This document shows, one piece after another, positions 27,430 through 36,522 of a DNA stretch of 64,000 nt. The position numbers were made by a program, and so were the translations under genes. The stretch comes from Cerina litoralis (GTDB lineage Bacteria; Bacteroidota; Bacteroidia; Flavobacteriales; Flavobacteriaceae). Under the pieces are notes generated by a model. It was not told where the DNA came from. It ran no database searches and saw nothing but the letters and a program-made list of their open reading frames with translations. Every line of letters begins with the position of its first letter. Positions within the stretch are counted from its first letter, which is position 1. Location of the stretch: NCBI GenBank assembly GCA_022008415.1, contig JAIRBC010000013.1, forward strand, positions 62,001 to 126,000. Direction: 5' to 3'.

Positions 27430-28125
27430 TCACTCAAAAGTAAAGTTCACAAAAATTCCACGGGTTTTCATGGAATTCACGTTTCCCGTCCATGGACTAT
27501 CAGGATCGGCGTCCCTTATCAGTTCGTCGTTCAGGGCAAATACCCCCCGAATAGAGGGAGAAAATTTGAAATACTCCAGATAAAAATCGATCCCAAACCC
27601 CATTTCATAGTAGTACGTAGTTTTATTCATCCTAAAGGTTCCCGAGCTGTTATCGTCCAAACTATCCATGTTGCTTCCCAAATTGATGGAAGTAGAGGCG
27701 CCACCTATAAGAAAGGGTTTCCAGTTGCCCAACCGCAAGGTGCTCACTTTTAGTAGCAAGGGAAAGTTGATATAGGTCGATTTCACATTTCGTATAGCTT
27801 CGGTCTTATCCGTGAACCCCGGAAAACCTAAATTTCGCTGATTGTAGAAAAGGCCAGGCTCAAAACGCAGATCCAAAAATCTATTGAGCCGTAGCTCCCC
27901 AATTAGTCCCACATTAAAACCGAAGGATTTTTGTACCAGAATATCCCCAGTATTTTCCTTATAATCGAACTTAAAATCATATTGGTTAAAACCGAGAAAA
28001 TATCCCCAATTTAATAATTGTTCGTCCTCGTTCTCCAAATTTAAAATTGGTCTCTCGTTAAATTGGGCCTGTAGGGTATGGCAGGCAAAAAGTAAACCTA
28101 TCCATAAAAACACTATGTATTTCAC
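27430..28125 (-). CDS. porT: PorT family outer-membrane barrel protein (type IX secretion)
   Basis: This 231-residue protein starts at a GTG codon with a signal peptide (KYIVFLWIGLLFACHTLQAQ). The rest is an eight-strand barrel-like sequence with the PorT pattern: LNWGYFLGFNQYDFKFDY, LRLNRFLDLRFEPGLFYN, TYINFPLLLKVSTLRLGNWKPFLIGG, and KFSPSIRGVFALNDELI. PorT/SprT is needed for type IX secretion and gliding. Its position directly downstream of ubiE is a conserved flavobacterial arrangement. The two genes are 324 bases apart here. Confidence 0.85.
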   Translation of the reverse strand: MKYIVFLWIGLLFACHTLQAQFNERPILNLENEDEQLLNWGYFLGFNQYDFKFDYKENTGDILVQKSFGFNVGLIGELRLNRFLDLRFEPGLFYNQRNLGFPGFTDKTEAIRNVKSTYINFPLLLKVSTLRLGNWKPFLIGGASTSINLGSNMDSLDDNSSGTFRMNKTTYYYEMGFGIDFYLEYFKFSPSIRGVFALNDELIRDADPDSPWTGNVNSMKTRGIFVNFTFE

Positions 28126-28449
28126 ACGGTTAAATTTTTATAATTACTCGATAATAAACTAATAAATAAACAGTGAACGCAAGTAACCGCTACGCTCCCG
28201 AATCAACAATTTTAAACACAGCCTTTTGCGAAGTGATTTTTAAAATTTCTTCATGCTCGTTTCATACAACTAATTCCAGTTTAACTATTTGGCAATAAAT
28301 AGGCCGAAACATAGAGGATAGGATATCGAAAAGGGGATGAAAAAGATATCCCGTGAGAATTTCGCATTGCTTGGTCTTTGTTCTATTTTCTAAGTTCTTT
28401 TTTCTTCCTATGTATAACGCAGTTATCGGACGTTATAGACAGACAATAT
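28126..28449. other. 324-base intergenic region between porT and ubiE
   Basis: No gene, convincing promoter or terminator is visible. It contains TATGTATAACGCA at 28409, which is only half a match to the operator described in the sialic acid locus. Confidence 0.5.
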
Positions 28450-29178
28450 TTATTTTGTGGCGACATAAATTGAGGCTACCCCAAAAGTTTGGGGTTTGTT
28501 CTCTATACCTATAAACCCGATTTTGTTTAAAATATTGTTGAAGTGCTCTCCATAAGGAAAAACTGCAGCCGATTTGGATAAATAGGAGTAAGCCGAGCGG
28601 TCTCGGGAAAAGAGTTTTCCAATTTTAGGCAGTATGTGCTTGGTGTAAAAATAATACCCTTGTTTATAGGGCGTTTTCGTTGGCACGGATGTCTCAAGGA
28701 CTACAAACGTCCCCTTTGGTTTTAAAACCCGATATATTTCCGAAAGCCCCTTTTCAAGGTCTTCAAAATTCCGCACCCCAAAAGCGACGGTTATGGCATC
28801 GAACGAATCATCATCGAAAGGAAGGTTTTCTCCATCCCCAACCAGCATTTCTACTTTCTTTCCCAAATTCCTTTCGGCTATCTTTTTCTTGCCCACTTCC
28901 AACATACCGGGAGAAATATCCACCCCTACAATTTTATTAGCCCCTGTTTTCACCAAATTGATGGCGAGGTCCCCGGTTCCCGTAGCAATGTCCATTATAT
29001 TCTTGGGCTTCTTATCTTTTAGGATCGCAACTACCTTTTTACGCCAATGTATGTCCGCCCCAAACGAAATCACCCGATTGAGGCCGTCGTAATCTTTGGA
29101 AATCCTGTCGAACATTTGGGTTACTTGCTCCTTCTTGCCAAGATTGGAATCTTTGTACGGGGTAACTTTATCGGACAT
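28450..29178 (-). CDS. ubiE: Demethylmenaquinone (ubiquinone/menaquinone) C-methyltransferase
   Basis: The 242-residue SAM-dependent enzyme performs the last step of menaquinone synthesis. The start MSDKVTPYKDSNLGKKEQV is chosen over one 25 codons upstream because the family begins here. UbiE signatures are visible: MFDRISKDYDGLNRVISFG, the SAM-binding MDIATGTGDLAI, and AFGVRNFEDLEKGLSEIYRVLKP. It ends with the typical LNKIGF and an aromatic short tail. It is upstream of porT on the same strand. Confidence 0.95.
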   Translation of the reverse strand: MSDKVTPYKDSNLGKKEQVTQMFDRISKDYDGLNRVISFGADIHWRKKVVAILKDKKPKNIMDIATGTGDLAINLVKTGANKIVGVDISPGMLEVGKKKIAERNLGKKVEMLVGDGENLPFDDDSFDAITVAFGVRNFEDLEKGLSEIYRVLKPKGTFVVLETSVPTKTPYKQGYYFYTKHILPKIGKLFSRDRSAYSYLSKSAAVFPYGEHFNNILNKIGFIGIENKPQTFGVASIYVATK

Positions 29179-29327
29179 GGGGTAAATTTTGGGCAAAGAT
29201 ACTTTTTTTGAGGTAGAAAATAGGTCGTACTTTATAGATAATCGGGTGAGCAAATGTTGAGCTCTAAAATAGAAAGGTTACGATACTTTCACATCAATCT
29301 TTCGCTATTCAGTTTAAAAAAATATGA

Positions 29328-29335
29328 TACTTTTG
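29328..29335 (+). promoter_or_regulatory. -7 promoter element of the first GH20 gene
   Basis: TACTTTTG is an exact TAnnTTTG element ending 22 bases before the GH20 start codon. No palindromic TATGT-N3-ACATA operator lies at the expected distance, unlike the other sialic-acid promoters. Confidence 0.45.
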
Positions 29336-29357
29336 GCGGGTATACCACATTGCAATT

Positions 29358-31688
29358 ATGATGAAACCTTTAAAAATAGTTATCCTCGTAATAGGTTGTA
29401 GCTTATTTTTTGCTTGCAACGAAAAAAAACAATTAATCCAAAGCCCACGTGATATTGCCATCATTCCTGAGCCAGCTCAAATGGTTCTTGGTAAGGGTAG
29501 TTTCGAGTTTAATTCAGAAACCCGATTTGTGGCCGTCGGTAAAGGGCAAAAAGAAGTTGCCACCCTATTGATCGAAAAGTTCCATAGCGCTACGGGGATT
29601 AATCTACAAATCGTCGAAAAAGAACCAGCAAGCAATTTTATTGTCTTTGAGGAGGATAAATCACTCGAAAACGAAGCCTACCGATTGAAGATTTCGAACA
29701 ACTCCGTACGGATATCGGCAAACGGATATTCAGGTTTCTTATATGGTTTCGAATCCATCAGGCAACTTCTCCCCCCTCAATTGGAAGGCAATGAGAACCA
29801 GCAAGATATTAATTGGTCCATTCCCTGTCTCGAGATCAACGATCATCCAAGGTATTCATGGCGAGGGCTGATGCTCGATGTAGCCCGTCATTTTTTTAAA
29901 AAGGAATATATTTTAAAGACCATAGACCGGATGGCCTTGTTTAAATTGAATACCCTTCACCTGCACCTTGTGGATGATCAAGGTTGGCGCATCGAAATAA
30001 AGAAGTATCCAAAATTGACCGAAATTGGAGGGTTCAGGGTGGATCAAGAGGATAAGCACTGGGATGCACGGACTGAAAACAAACTGGACGACCCAGCTAC
30101 CTACGGAGGGTTTTATACGCAGGAAGACATAAAGGAGATCGTTGCCTTCGCCGGGAAACATGGCATAACGGTGGTACCAGAAATAGAGATGCCGGCCCAT
30201 GTTATGAGTGCTTTGGCGGCCTATCCCGAATTTTCCTGTTTTGATGAAAAAATAGCCGTGCCTTCAGGGGGTGTTTGGCCCATTACCGATATCTACTGTC
30301 CCGGAAAAGAAGAAACTTTTGAATTTCTGCAGAATGTACTTTTGGAGGTCATGGATCTGTTCCCTTCCAAATATGTCCATATTGGCGGGGACGAGGCAAC
30401 ACGTACAAATTGGGAAAAAGATCCCAAGGATCAAAAAAGAATGAAAGAGGAAGGCCTTAAAAACACGGCCGAACTACAGAGTTATTTTATAAAGCGGATA
30501 GAACGGTTTATAAGTTCCCACGGACGCATATTACTCGGATGGGATGAGATTTTGGAAGGAGGTCTTCCCCCGGGGGCCACCGTTATGAGCTGGCGTGGCA
30601 TTCAGGGAGGATGGGAAGCTTCGGAACAAGGACACGACGTAGTAATGACTCCGGGAGACTGGACGTATTTTAACCAGTATCAGGGCGACCCCGATTATGA
30701 GCCCATCGCTTTTGGAGGTTATGTTCCACTGAGCAAGGTATACAGTTTTGATCCTGTCGTGGACTCCATGTCCGTGGCGCAGAAGAAGCATATTTTGGGC
30801 GGACAGGCCAATTTGTGGTCAGAATTCATTACTGACGACAAGGAATCCGAATATATGTTGTACCCAAGGCTAGCAGCTTTATCCGAAGTGCTTTGGACCC
30901 CGAAAAACAAGTTGGATTGGAAACGGTTTTCAGAAAAAATTCCGGCTCTTTTTAAGAGATTCGTCGCCATGGGCATAACCTATTCCCGAAGTGCGTACGC
31001 GGTAACCGCCAAAAGTACTTTGAATATGAAGAACGCTACCATTTCGGTGGTTTTGAGCAACGAATTCACCGGTTCCGATATAAGGTATGCCCTTGATGAT
31101 GAGAAATTGGACACTTCTTCAAAAAGATATTCTGCACCCATAGTCTTGGACCATACCACGACCATCAAGGCTGCGGTGGTTGAGAACGGGAAGATAGTTG
31201 GAGACACACTAAAAAAAACCTTCAATTTTCACAAGGCCATCGGCAAACCAGTCGCCTACGATCCCATGTACAGTAAACTATATCAAGGTGAGAAAGAAAT
31301 AAACATGGTAAATATCATCAGGGGAAGTAAAAACTTTCATGACGGACAATGGCAGGCGTGGCTGGTGAAGGATGCCGAAATTACCATAGACCTCGAAAAG
31401 CCGATTGAGATTTCTTCAGTCGCCGTGGGTAGTATGGAAAACCAGGGTTCCGGTATTTATTATCCCATTCAGATCGAGGTGGCCGTTTCCGCGGATGGTA
31501 AGAAGTACACGAAGGTTGGTAAAATCAAACGTGAATTTAGAAATTATGGTTACGTGGGCCTAAAGGATTTTAACATTGATTTTGAGGCGCAAAAAGTTAG
31601 ATTTGTAAGGTTGGATGCTAAAAATCTTGGCCATCCGCCCAAAGGTGGCGATGCGTGGATGTTCCTGGATGAAATTGTCGTGGAGTAG
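29358..31688 (+). CDS. GH20 beta-N-acetylhexosaminidase lipoprotein
   Basis: The 776-residue product has a lipobox (LFFACNE). It removes terminal GlcNAc or GalNAc from glycans by substrate-assisted catalysis. The N-terminal GH20b domain is followed by the barrel with SWRGLMLDVARHF, LHLHLVDDQGWRIEIKKYP, and the catalytic pair Asp345-Glu346 in HIGGDEATRTNW. A Trp-rich subsite (LPPGATVMSWRG) lies near residue 405. The C-terminal 200 residues hold an Fn3-associated-like segment and an F5/8 type C-like carbohydrate-binding fold (DLEKPIEISSVAVGSM, VGKIKREFRNYGYV). It lies just upstream of nanA in the sialic acid cluster and could expose or process sialylated amino-sugar glycans. Confidence 0.92.
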   Translation: MMKPLKIVILVIGCSLFFACNEKKQLIQSPRDIAIIPEPAQMVLGKGSFEFNSETRFVAVGKGQKEVATLLIEKFHSATGINLQIVEKEPASNFIVFEEDKSLENEAYRLKISNNSVRISANGYSGFLYGFESIRQLLPPQLEGNENQQDINWSIPCLEINDHPRYSWRGLMLDVARHFFKKEYILKTIDRMALFKLNTLHLHLVDDQGWRIEIKKYPKLTEIGGFRVDQEDKHWDARTENKLDDPATYGGFYTQEDIKEIVAFAGKHGITVVPEIEMPAHVMSALAAYPEFSCFDEKIAVPSGGVWPITDIYCPGKEETFEFLQNVLLEVMDLFPSKYVHIGGDEATRTNWEKDPKDQKRMKEEGLKNTAELQSYFIKRIERFISSHGRILLGWDEILEGGLPPGATVMSWRGIQGGWEASEQGHDVVMTPGDWTYFNQYQGDPDYEPIAFGGYVPLSKVYSFDPVVDSMSVAQKKHILGGQANLWSEFITDDKESEYMLYPRLAALSEVLWTPKNKLDWKRFSEKIPALFKRFVAMGITYSRSAYAVTAKSTLNMKNATISVVLSNEFTGSDIRYALDDEKLDTSSKRYSAPIVLDHTTTIKAAVVENGKIVGDTLKKTFNFHKAIGKPVAYDPMYSKLYQGEKEINMVNIIRGSKNFHDGQWQAWLVKDAEITIDLEKPIEISSVAVGSMENQGSGIYYPIQIEVAVSADGKKYTKVGKIKREFRNYGYVGLKDFNIDFEAQKVRFVRLDAKNLGHPPKGGDAWMFLDEIVVE

Positions 31689-31748
31689 GGAAGGGCGATA
31701 GAGGGCTGCTACTTTTTTATAGTTTTCACAAGAGATATTTTTAATTGA

Positions 31749-31781
31749 TTTGTTTATAAATAAAATAAAATCATATCTTCG
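31749..31781 (+). promoter_or_regulatory. nanA promoter
   Basis: TTTG at 31749-31752 and TATCTTCG at 31774-31781 (one mismatch to TAnnTTTG) are spaced by 21 bases, as in Bacteroidota promoters. The operator follows two bases downstream. Confidence 0.5.
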
Positions 31782-31783
31782 CA

Positions 31784-31796
31784 TATGTAATACATA
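31784..31796 (+). promoter_or_regulatory. Palindromic operator TATGTAATACATA upstream of nanA
   Basis: Perfect inverted repeat TATGT-AAT-ACATA, two bases downstream of the -7 element and eight bases before the start codon. It shares both half-sites with the sites at 33136 and 39234. The GT-N3-AC core is the kind of site bound by FadR-subfamily GntR proteins. A repressor bound here would cover the transcript start. An extra half-site repeat ACATA lies at 31799-31803. Confidence 0.75.
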
Positions 31797-31804
31797 ATAC
31801 ATAA

Positions 31805-32731
31805 ATGAAAGACCTAATTGCCGCCACCTATGCGCCCATGCACAAAGATGGGTCCCTAAATCTGGATATTGTTAAGCCTTACGGTAAATTTTTAAAGTCG
31901 AACAAAGTTGCCGGGGCCTTCGTAAACGGATCTACTGGCGACTTTGTGTCGTTAAGTACGGACGAACGAAAGCAGGTAACCGAGGCTTGGTCCAAAAACA
32001 AACCGAGCGATTTTCACTTGGTCTGTCATGTTGGCCATAATAACCTCAGGGAAGCTCGGGAATTAGCTTCCCATGCAGAGGATAAAGTAGATGGGATCGC
32101 GGCACTAGCACCCTATTATTTTAGATTAAATTCTTTGGGGAAACTCCTGGAATACTGTAGTGAAATTGCTCAATGCGCCCCAAAAACGCCATTTTATTAT
32201 TACCATATACCAGTGCTGACAGGAGCTAATTTCCAAATGATCGATTTTTTGGAAATGGCGGGCGAAAACATACCCAATTTTGCGGGAATAAAGTACACGC
32301 AGAGCAATCTGATCGATTTTCAAAAATGCATGGGATTCAAGAACGGTAGCTATAAAATTCTCTTCGGGGTGGACGAACAATTGTTGTCCAGTCTGCCATA
32401 TGGTGCAGAGGGTTGGGTTGGCAGCACCTACAATCACCTGGCCCCACTGTATTATCAAATAATTTCTTCCTTTAAAGCGGGGGATATGGAGCGAGCTACA
32501 AACCTCCAACAAAAAGCGGTCCATTTTGTGGAAACCTTAGATAAAATGGGCGGGTTTAACGGGACCGGAAAAAGCTTTATGAGGCTTTTTGGACTCGATC
32601 TTGGCCCAAGTCGGTTTCCCCATACAACGTTGTCGGACAACCAGCTGGCTACGGTTGTTAAGTCTTTTGATAAAATAGGACTACTTTCACTTCTAAGTCC
32701 TGAATTTAATACAGGATCGCTAAAAGGCTAA
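31805..32731 (+). CDS. nanA: N-acetylneuraminate lyase
   Basis: The 308-residue protein is a DapA-superfamily class I aldolase that splits sialic acid into ManNAc and pyruvate. The Schiff-base lysine is Lys163 in FAGIKYTQSN, the catalytic Tyr is Tyr133 in YYYHIP, and the carboxylate-binding loop reads GSTGD at 42-46, with Asp instead of the usual Glu. Other DapA-family enzymes are possible on sequence alone, but the neighbourhood (sialidase, epimerase, SusCD, symporter-mutarotase) strongly favours NanA. The promoter has a palindromic operator shared with susC and the epimerase gene. Confidence 0.9.
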   Translation: MKDLIAATYAPMHKDGSLNLDIVKPYGKFLKSNKVAGAFVNGSTGDFVSLSTDERKQVTEAWSKNKPSDFHLVCHVGHNNLREARELASHAEDKVDGIAALAPYYFRLNSLGKLLEYCSEIAQCAPKTPFYYYHIPVLTGANFQMIDFLEMAGENIPNFAGIKYTQSNLIDFQKCMGFKNGSYKILFGVDEQLLSSLPYGAEGWVGSTYNHLAPLYYQIISSFKAGDMERATNLQQKAVHFVETLDKMGGFNGTGKSFMRLFGLDLGPSRFPHTTLSDNQLATVVKSFDKIGLLSLLSPEFNTGSLKG

Positions 32732-33101
32732 TCAAAGACCCCCTTAAAATTTCTTAGATGTAACGCGAAAAAGGTTCCCCCATTTTTTCAGGGCTAGATA
32801 AATTTATTCCCCTTGTCCTCATCCTACGGTCCACCTGAACGTATTCGAACATGGATGTGGACTTAATTCACCTTTTTTACCTTTTAAGGTTAGGGGAGAG
32901 CATGGGGTTACAGTTACCAGAACGATTGGATACCAATTTTATTTATCAAAAATTATTTAAGACTTATTACAGTTCCACAATTGTGCTAGACGATACATTG
33001 ACCTTTTAGGGTTTTGTAAATAGCATGCATTATTTATTCGTAGTACCACTTTTCCTAGAATTTTATGCTTCAATACTATTATAAACTATCTCCCTAAATG
33101 G
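32732..33101. other. Intergenic region between nanA and susC
   Basis: The 476-base gap before susC holds no gene. The first 370 bases show no recognised element and no clear terminator after nanA, so read-through into susC is possible. The susC promoter and operator occupy the last 100 bases. Confidence 0.5.
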
Positions 33102-33135
33102 TTTGAAAGTTAAAGTTTAAATTTTTTTAGATTAT
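33102..33135 (+). promoter_or_regulatory. susC promoter
   Basis: TTTG at 33102-33105 is followed after 22 bases by TAGATTAT at 33128-33135, a weak -7 element (TAnnTT matches, last two bases do not). The operator directly abuts it, as at nanA. The leader to the ATG at 33208 is about 65 bases. Confidence 0.4.
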
Positions 33136-33148
33136 TATGTATAACATA
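33136..33148 (+). promoter_or_regulatory. Palindromic operator TATGTATAACATA upstream of susC
   Basis: Perfect inverted repeat TATGT-ATA-ACATA, extended by one T/A pair on each side. It is the exact reverse complement of the site at 39234 and sits at the same place relative to the -7 element as the nanA and epimerase sites. Confidence 0.75.
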
Positions 33149-33207
33149 AGACTATATTTTTTATATTGCGATCAATTTAACTCAATATTAACTCTAACTA
33201 ACGATTT

Positions 33208-36200
33208 ATGGAATGTTTAATGAAACAGGTCAGCGCCATTTGGAAAGGTGCCATAAATGCCCCTGATGTGGCGACAAGACCAAAGAAAATACGGTTTTGG
33301 TCAACGCTTGTTATACTTGCCTTTAGCATGGTGGCCTTTTCCCAACAAACGGAAATCACCGGAACAGTGACCGATTCCCAAGGAGTGCCTCTACCGGGTA
33401 CAAGTGTCTTGGTTAAGGGTACAACTACGGGTACTATGACGGATTTTGACGGGAACTATACAATCCAGGCCGCTGCGGATGGGGTGTTAGTATACAGCTA
33501 TATCGGTTTTTCTACTAAGGAAGTTACGATAGGTGACCAATCTACTATAGATGTAGTGCTGCAAGAAGATACGGCCATTTTGGATGAAGTAGTGGTAACG
33601 GGCTATGGGAAACAATCCCGAGCCAAACTGACAACTTCCGTCGCCAAACTGGACACCCGAATTCTAGAAACCTCAACGAGGTCTAACGCTGCTACGGCAT
33701 TGCAAGGTACCATTGCTGGTCTTCGTGTGACAAACACCACCGGCCAGCCCGGATCAACCCCGGACATAGTTTTACGGGGTGGAACTACCTTTGACGGATC
33801 GGGCTCACCTTTAATTTTGGTGGACGGGATACAAAGTAGTTTCTATGCCTTAAATTCTGACGATATCGAGTCTATAGAAGTATTAAAGGATGCCGCTGCC
33901 ACGGCCATCTATGGAGCTCGTTCTGCAAATGGAGTCATTTTGGTGACCACCAAATCTGGGAAAGTCGGCAAATCTAATATTACTTTCAAAAGTAGGTACA
34001 GTGTTAATCGAAGACGGGAAACCCCGGACTATCTGGATGCAGCCAATTTTATAAAGTACAACCGACAAGCGGTCATGTACTATAGGGAAGCCACCAATAA
34101 TCCCACCGGCTTTGCTGCATTTGTAGACGGACCCCTTGCCTTTGGAACGGGTGGAAACACTACTAACTCTCCCTTTACGACCCAGTTCCTTACCGACGAC
34201 AACAAATATTTGTTGAATCAGCCCGGTTGGGGAACGGTTGCTGACCCAATGAATCCCGGAAAACAGATCTTGTTTCTCGACAACGATGTGAGCGACCTTA
34301 TATACCAGGACAGCCAGTCCGTGGATAACTACCTCTCATTTGATGGAGGCAACGAGAAAGGCACATATTACTTGGGACTGGGTTATTTGGACGATGACGG
34401 TCTTATCCTTGGTTCTGGATTTCAACGGTATTCGGGAAAATTCAGTGGATCCTATAATATCACGGAGAATCTAAAAATAAATTCCAATGTGCTATATTCC
34501 CATTCACATCAGGATCTAAGCCCTTTGGGGAGCAACAATACGGTTTTTAGAAGATTTGCCGGTCAGCCACCTACCTCTAGGACCTATAACAACAATCTGG
34601 ATGGAACCTTCTCCGACCAATTGAATCCCGGTACCAACTTTGGATTCGGCAACCCCTTGTATTATCAGGACAAATTTATCCGAAAGAACCAAGAACAACG
34701 CTTCGCGGCTGCCGTGGGGTTGGATTGGGACGTATTTCCGGATGTTCAATTCGCATTGAACGGGAACCATTTGGCCATCAACAACCGCGACGACAATTTT
34801 AACAAGGCCTATTTAAACGGGGGTACCTTAATAACAACCCGGAATGCCTCTGCCAGATTGGAAAGTACCTTACGAGATCAGTTAACGGGCACTTTGAACT
34901 ATACTAAATCGATAAAAGAACATAATTTTGATCTCTTAGTCGGTGCCGAATACTATAGAGACAAATATTATGTGTTGGGCGCAGCTACCAAAAATTCACC
35001 CACCGATCTGATCTATACCATGAACGCGGGTAGTGAAGCTAATGGGGTGCCGTCCAGTTTTGAGACCGAGAGTGTAATCATCTCTACCTTTGGTCGTCTC
35101 AACTACGATTTTTCGGATAAATATTTGGTGAGTTTTACGTATAGATACGATGGGTCTTCCCAGTTGGGTAACAATAAATATGGGTTCTTTCCTGGAATAT
35201 CGTTGGGGTGGAATGCCCAGGAGGAGGATTTCTTTGCAGATTCCGGAATTAGCAAGGTGGTCTCGAATTTTAAGCCCAGAATCAGTTATGGTGTAAACGG
35301 AGACCTGAGTTCTTTGTCCCCAGATCCAAATAATCCAAGGTTGGCCAATTATGTAGTTTATGGATCATATGGGTCTCGCGGAATCTACGACAGTCAGACC
35401 GGTTACGCCAATTCGGTACTTCCCACCTTAGATCTGCAATGGGAACGCTCCACAACCTTGAATTTTGGGCTGGACCTTTCGTTGTTCAACAACAGGCTTA
35501 CCCTGATTACCGATTATTATATCCGAAACATTAAAGATAAAATATCGAATTTGACCCTTCCATATTGGACCGGCTTTAGTTCTATTAGGACCAATAACGG
35601 TGAATTGAGGAACAAGGGTGTCGAAATGCAGCTGAATGCCATAATAGTCAAGAGTGAGGATTGGCAATGGCAAGTTGGAGGGACCTTCTCATCCGGTAAA
35701 AACTATGTCGTAAAACTTCCTGAGAACGACAACGAAAACAACAGACAGGGCGGAGTGCAGATCAACGACCCTGACACCGGGGAACTTGTATGGGTAGGAG
35801 GTCTGCAGGAAGGCCAGCGCGTGGGTACCGATTTGGTGACCACCTATGTCCAAGATTATATCTATCCCGATCAGGCCGCAGTAGATGCGGATGCGACCCG
35901 CCAAGACGACCTGCTTCCGGACCCCACTAAACGATATCCTGGGGATGTAGCATGGTTGGATACGAACAATGACAATATCATCAACAGTTTTGACAGGAAG
36001 GTAATTGGCCGGACCACTCCAGATGTGATAGGTGGATTTTCATCTAACTTAAAGTACAAAAATTTGGCACTGTACGTCAAGACCGATTTTGCAACTGGCC
36101 ATATCATATATAACCATATTCGCGGTAAGGGCTTGGCCCAGACTCAAGGCAACCTAAACCAAGATGCCTTGGTATTACAGTCCTGGACGCCGGAAAATAC

Positions 36201-36510
36201 TCAAACGGACGTGCCTCGATTTGTATTCGTTGATGCCCAAAGGAATATATTTAGAGGCAATGAGGGTACTATAAGCAGTCGGTTTTGGGAAAAAGGCGAT
36301 TATTTGGCCTTGAGGGAGGTAACGTTGAGCTATGACCTTCCAACCGACAATTTTAAGGACATTATAAATAGCCTAAGCATCTATTTGACGGGCTCTAACT
36401 TATATTATTTTAAAAGCTATAGCGGTGATACACCAGAAAAAGGCGGTATCCAATTGGGAGAATTTCCCATGCCACGAACCTATACGCTTGGACTTACGCT
36501 AACCTTCTAA
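33208..36510 (+). CDS. SusC/RagA family TonB-dependent outer-membrane transporter
   Basis: The 1100-residue protein has a signal region ending MVAFSQQ, an N-terminal carboxypeptidase-regulatory-like domain (GTVTDSQGVPLPGTSVLVKGT), the plug with DEVVVTGYGKQSRAKLTTSV, and a TonB barrel ending in GLTLTF. It imports glycans with the SusD partner, driven by TonB. It is most likely the sialoglycan or sialic-acid importer (NanO role in Bacteroides), inferred from its position. It is cotranscribed with SusD 12 bases downstream and preceded by the GntR operator. Confidence 0.95.
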   Translation: MECLMKQVSAIWKGAINAPDVATRPKKIRFWSTLVILAFSMVAFSQQTEITGTVTDSQGVPLPGTSVLVKGTTTGTMTDFDGNYTIQAAADGVLVYSYIGFSTKEVTIGDQSTIDVVLQEDTAILDEVVVTGYGKQSRAKLTTSVAKLDTRILETSTRSNAATALQGTIAGLRVTNTTGQPGSTPDIVLRGGTTFDGSGSPLILVDGIQSSFYALNSDDIESIEVLKDAAATAIYGARSANGVILVTTKSGKVGKSNITFKSRYSVNRRRETPDYLDAANFIKYNRQAVMYYREATNNPTGFAAFVDGPLAFGTGGNTTNSPFTTQFLTDDNKYLLNQPGWGTVADPMNPGKQILFLDNDVSDLIYQDSQSVDNYLSFDGGNEKGTYYLGLGYLDDDGLILGSGFQRYSGKFSGSYNITENLKINSNVLYSHSHQDLSPLGSNNTVFRRFAGQPPTSRTYNNNLDGTFSDQLNPGTNFGFGNPLYYQDKFIRKNQEQRFAAAVGLDWDVFPDVQFALNGNHLAINNRDDNFNKAYLNGGTLITTRNASARLESTLRDQLTGTLNYTKSIKEHNFDLLVGAEYYRDKYYVLGAATKNSPTDLIYTMNAGSEANGVPSSFETESVIISTFGRLNYDFSDKYLVSFTYRYDGSSQLGNNKYGFFPGISLGWNAQEEDFFADSGISKVVSNFKPRISYGVNGDLSSLSPDPNNPRLANYVVYGSYGSRGIYDSQTGYANSVLPTLDLQWERSTTLNFGLDLSLFNNRLTLITDYYIRNIKDKISNLTLPYWTGFSSIRTNNGELRNKGVEMQLNAIIVKSEDWQWQVGGTFSSGKNYVVKLPENDNENNRQGGVQINDPDTGELVWVGGLQEGQRVGTDLVTTYVQDYIYPDQAAVDADATRQDDLLPDPTKRYPGDVAWLDTNNDNIINSFDRKVIGRTTPDVIGGFSSNLKYKNLALYVKTDFATGHIIYNHIRGKGLAQTQGNLNQDALVLQSWTPENTQTDVPRFVFVDAQRNIFRGNEGTISSRFWEKGDYLALREVTLSYDLPTDNFKDIINSLSIYLTGSNLYYFKSYSGDTPEKGGIQLGEFPMPRTYTLGLTLTF

Positions 36511-36522
36511 AACATAAGCAAA

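Noticed and set aside
28409..28421. TATGTATAACGCA resembling the sialic acid operator
   Set aside because: The second half-site has two mismatches to ACATA and it is not at a promoter of a sialic acid gene.
29342..29352. TATACCACATT near the first GH20 start as a degenerate operator
   Set aside because: Only one half-site partly matches, so it does not fit the TATGT-N3-ACATA rule.
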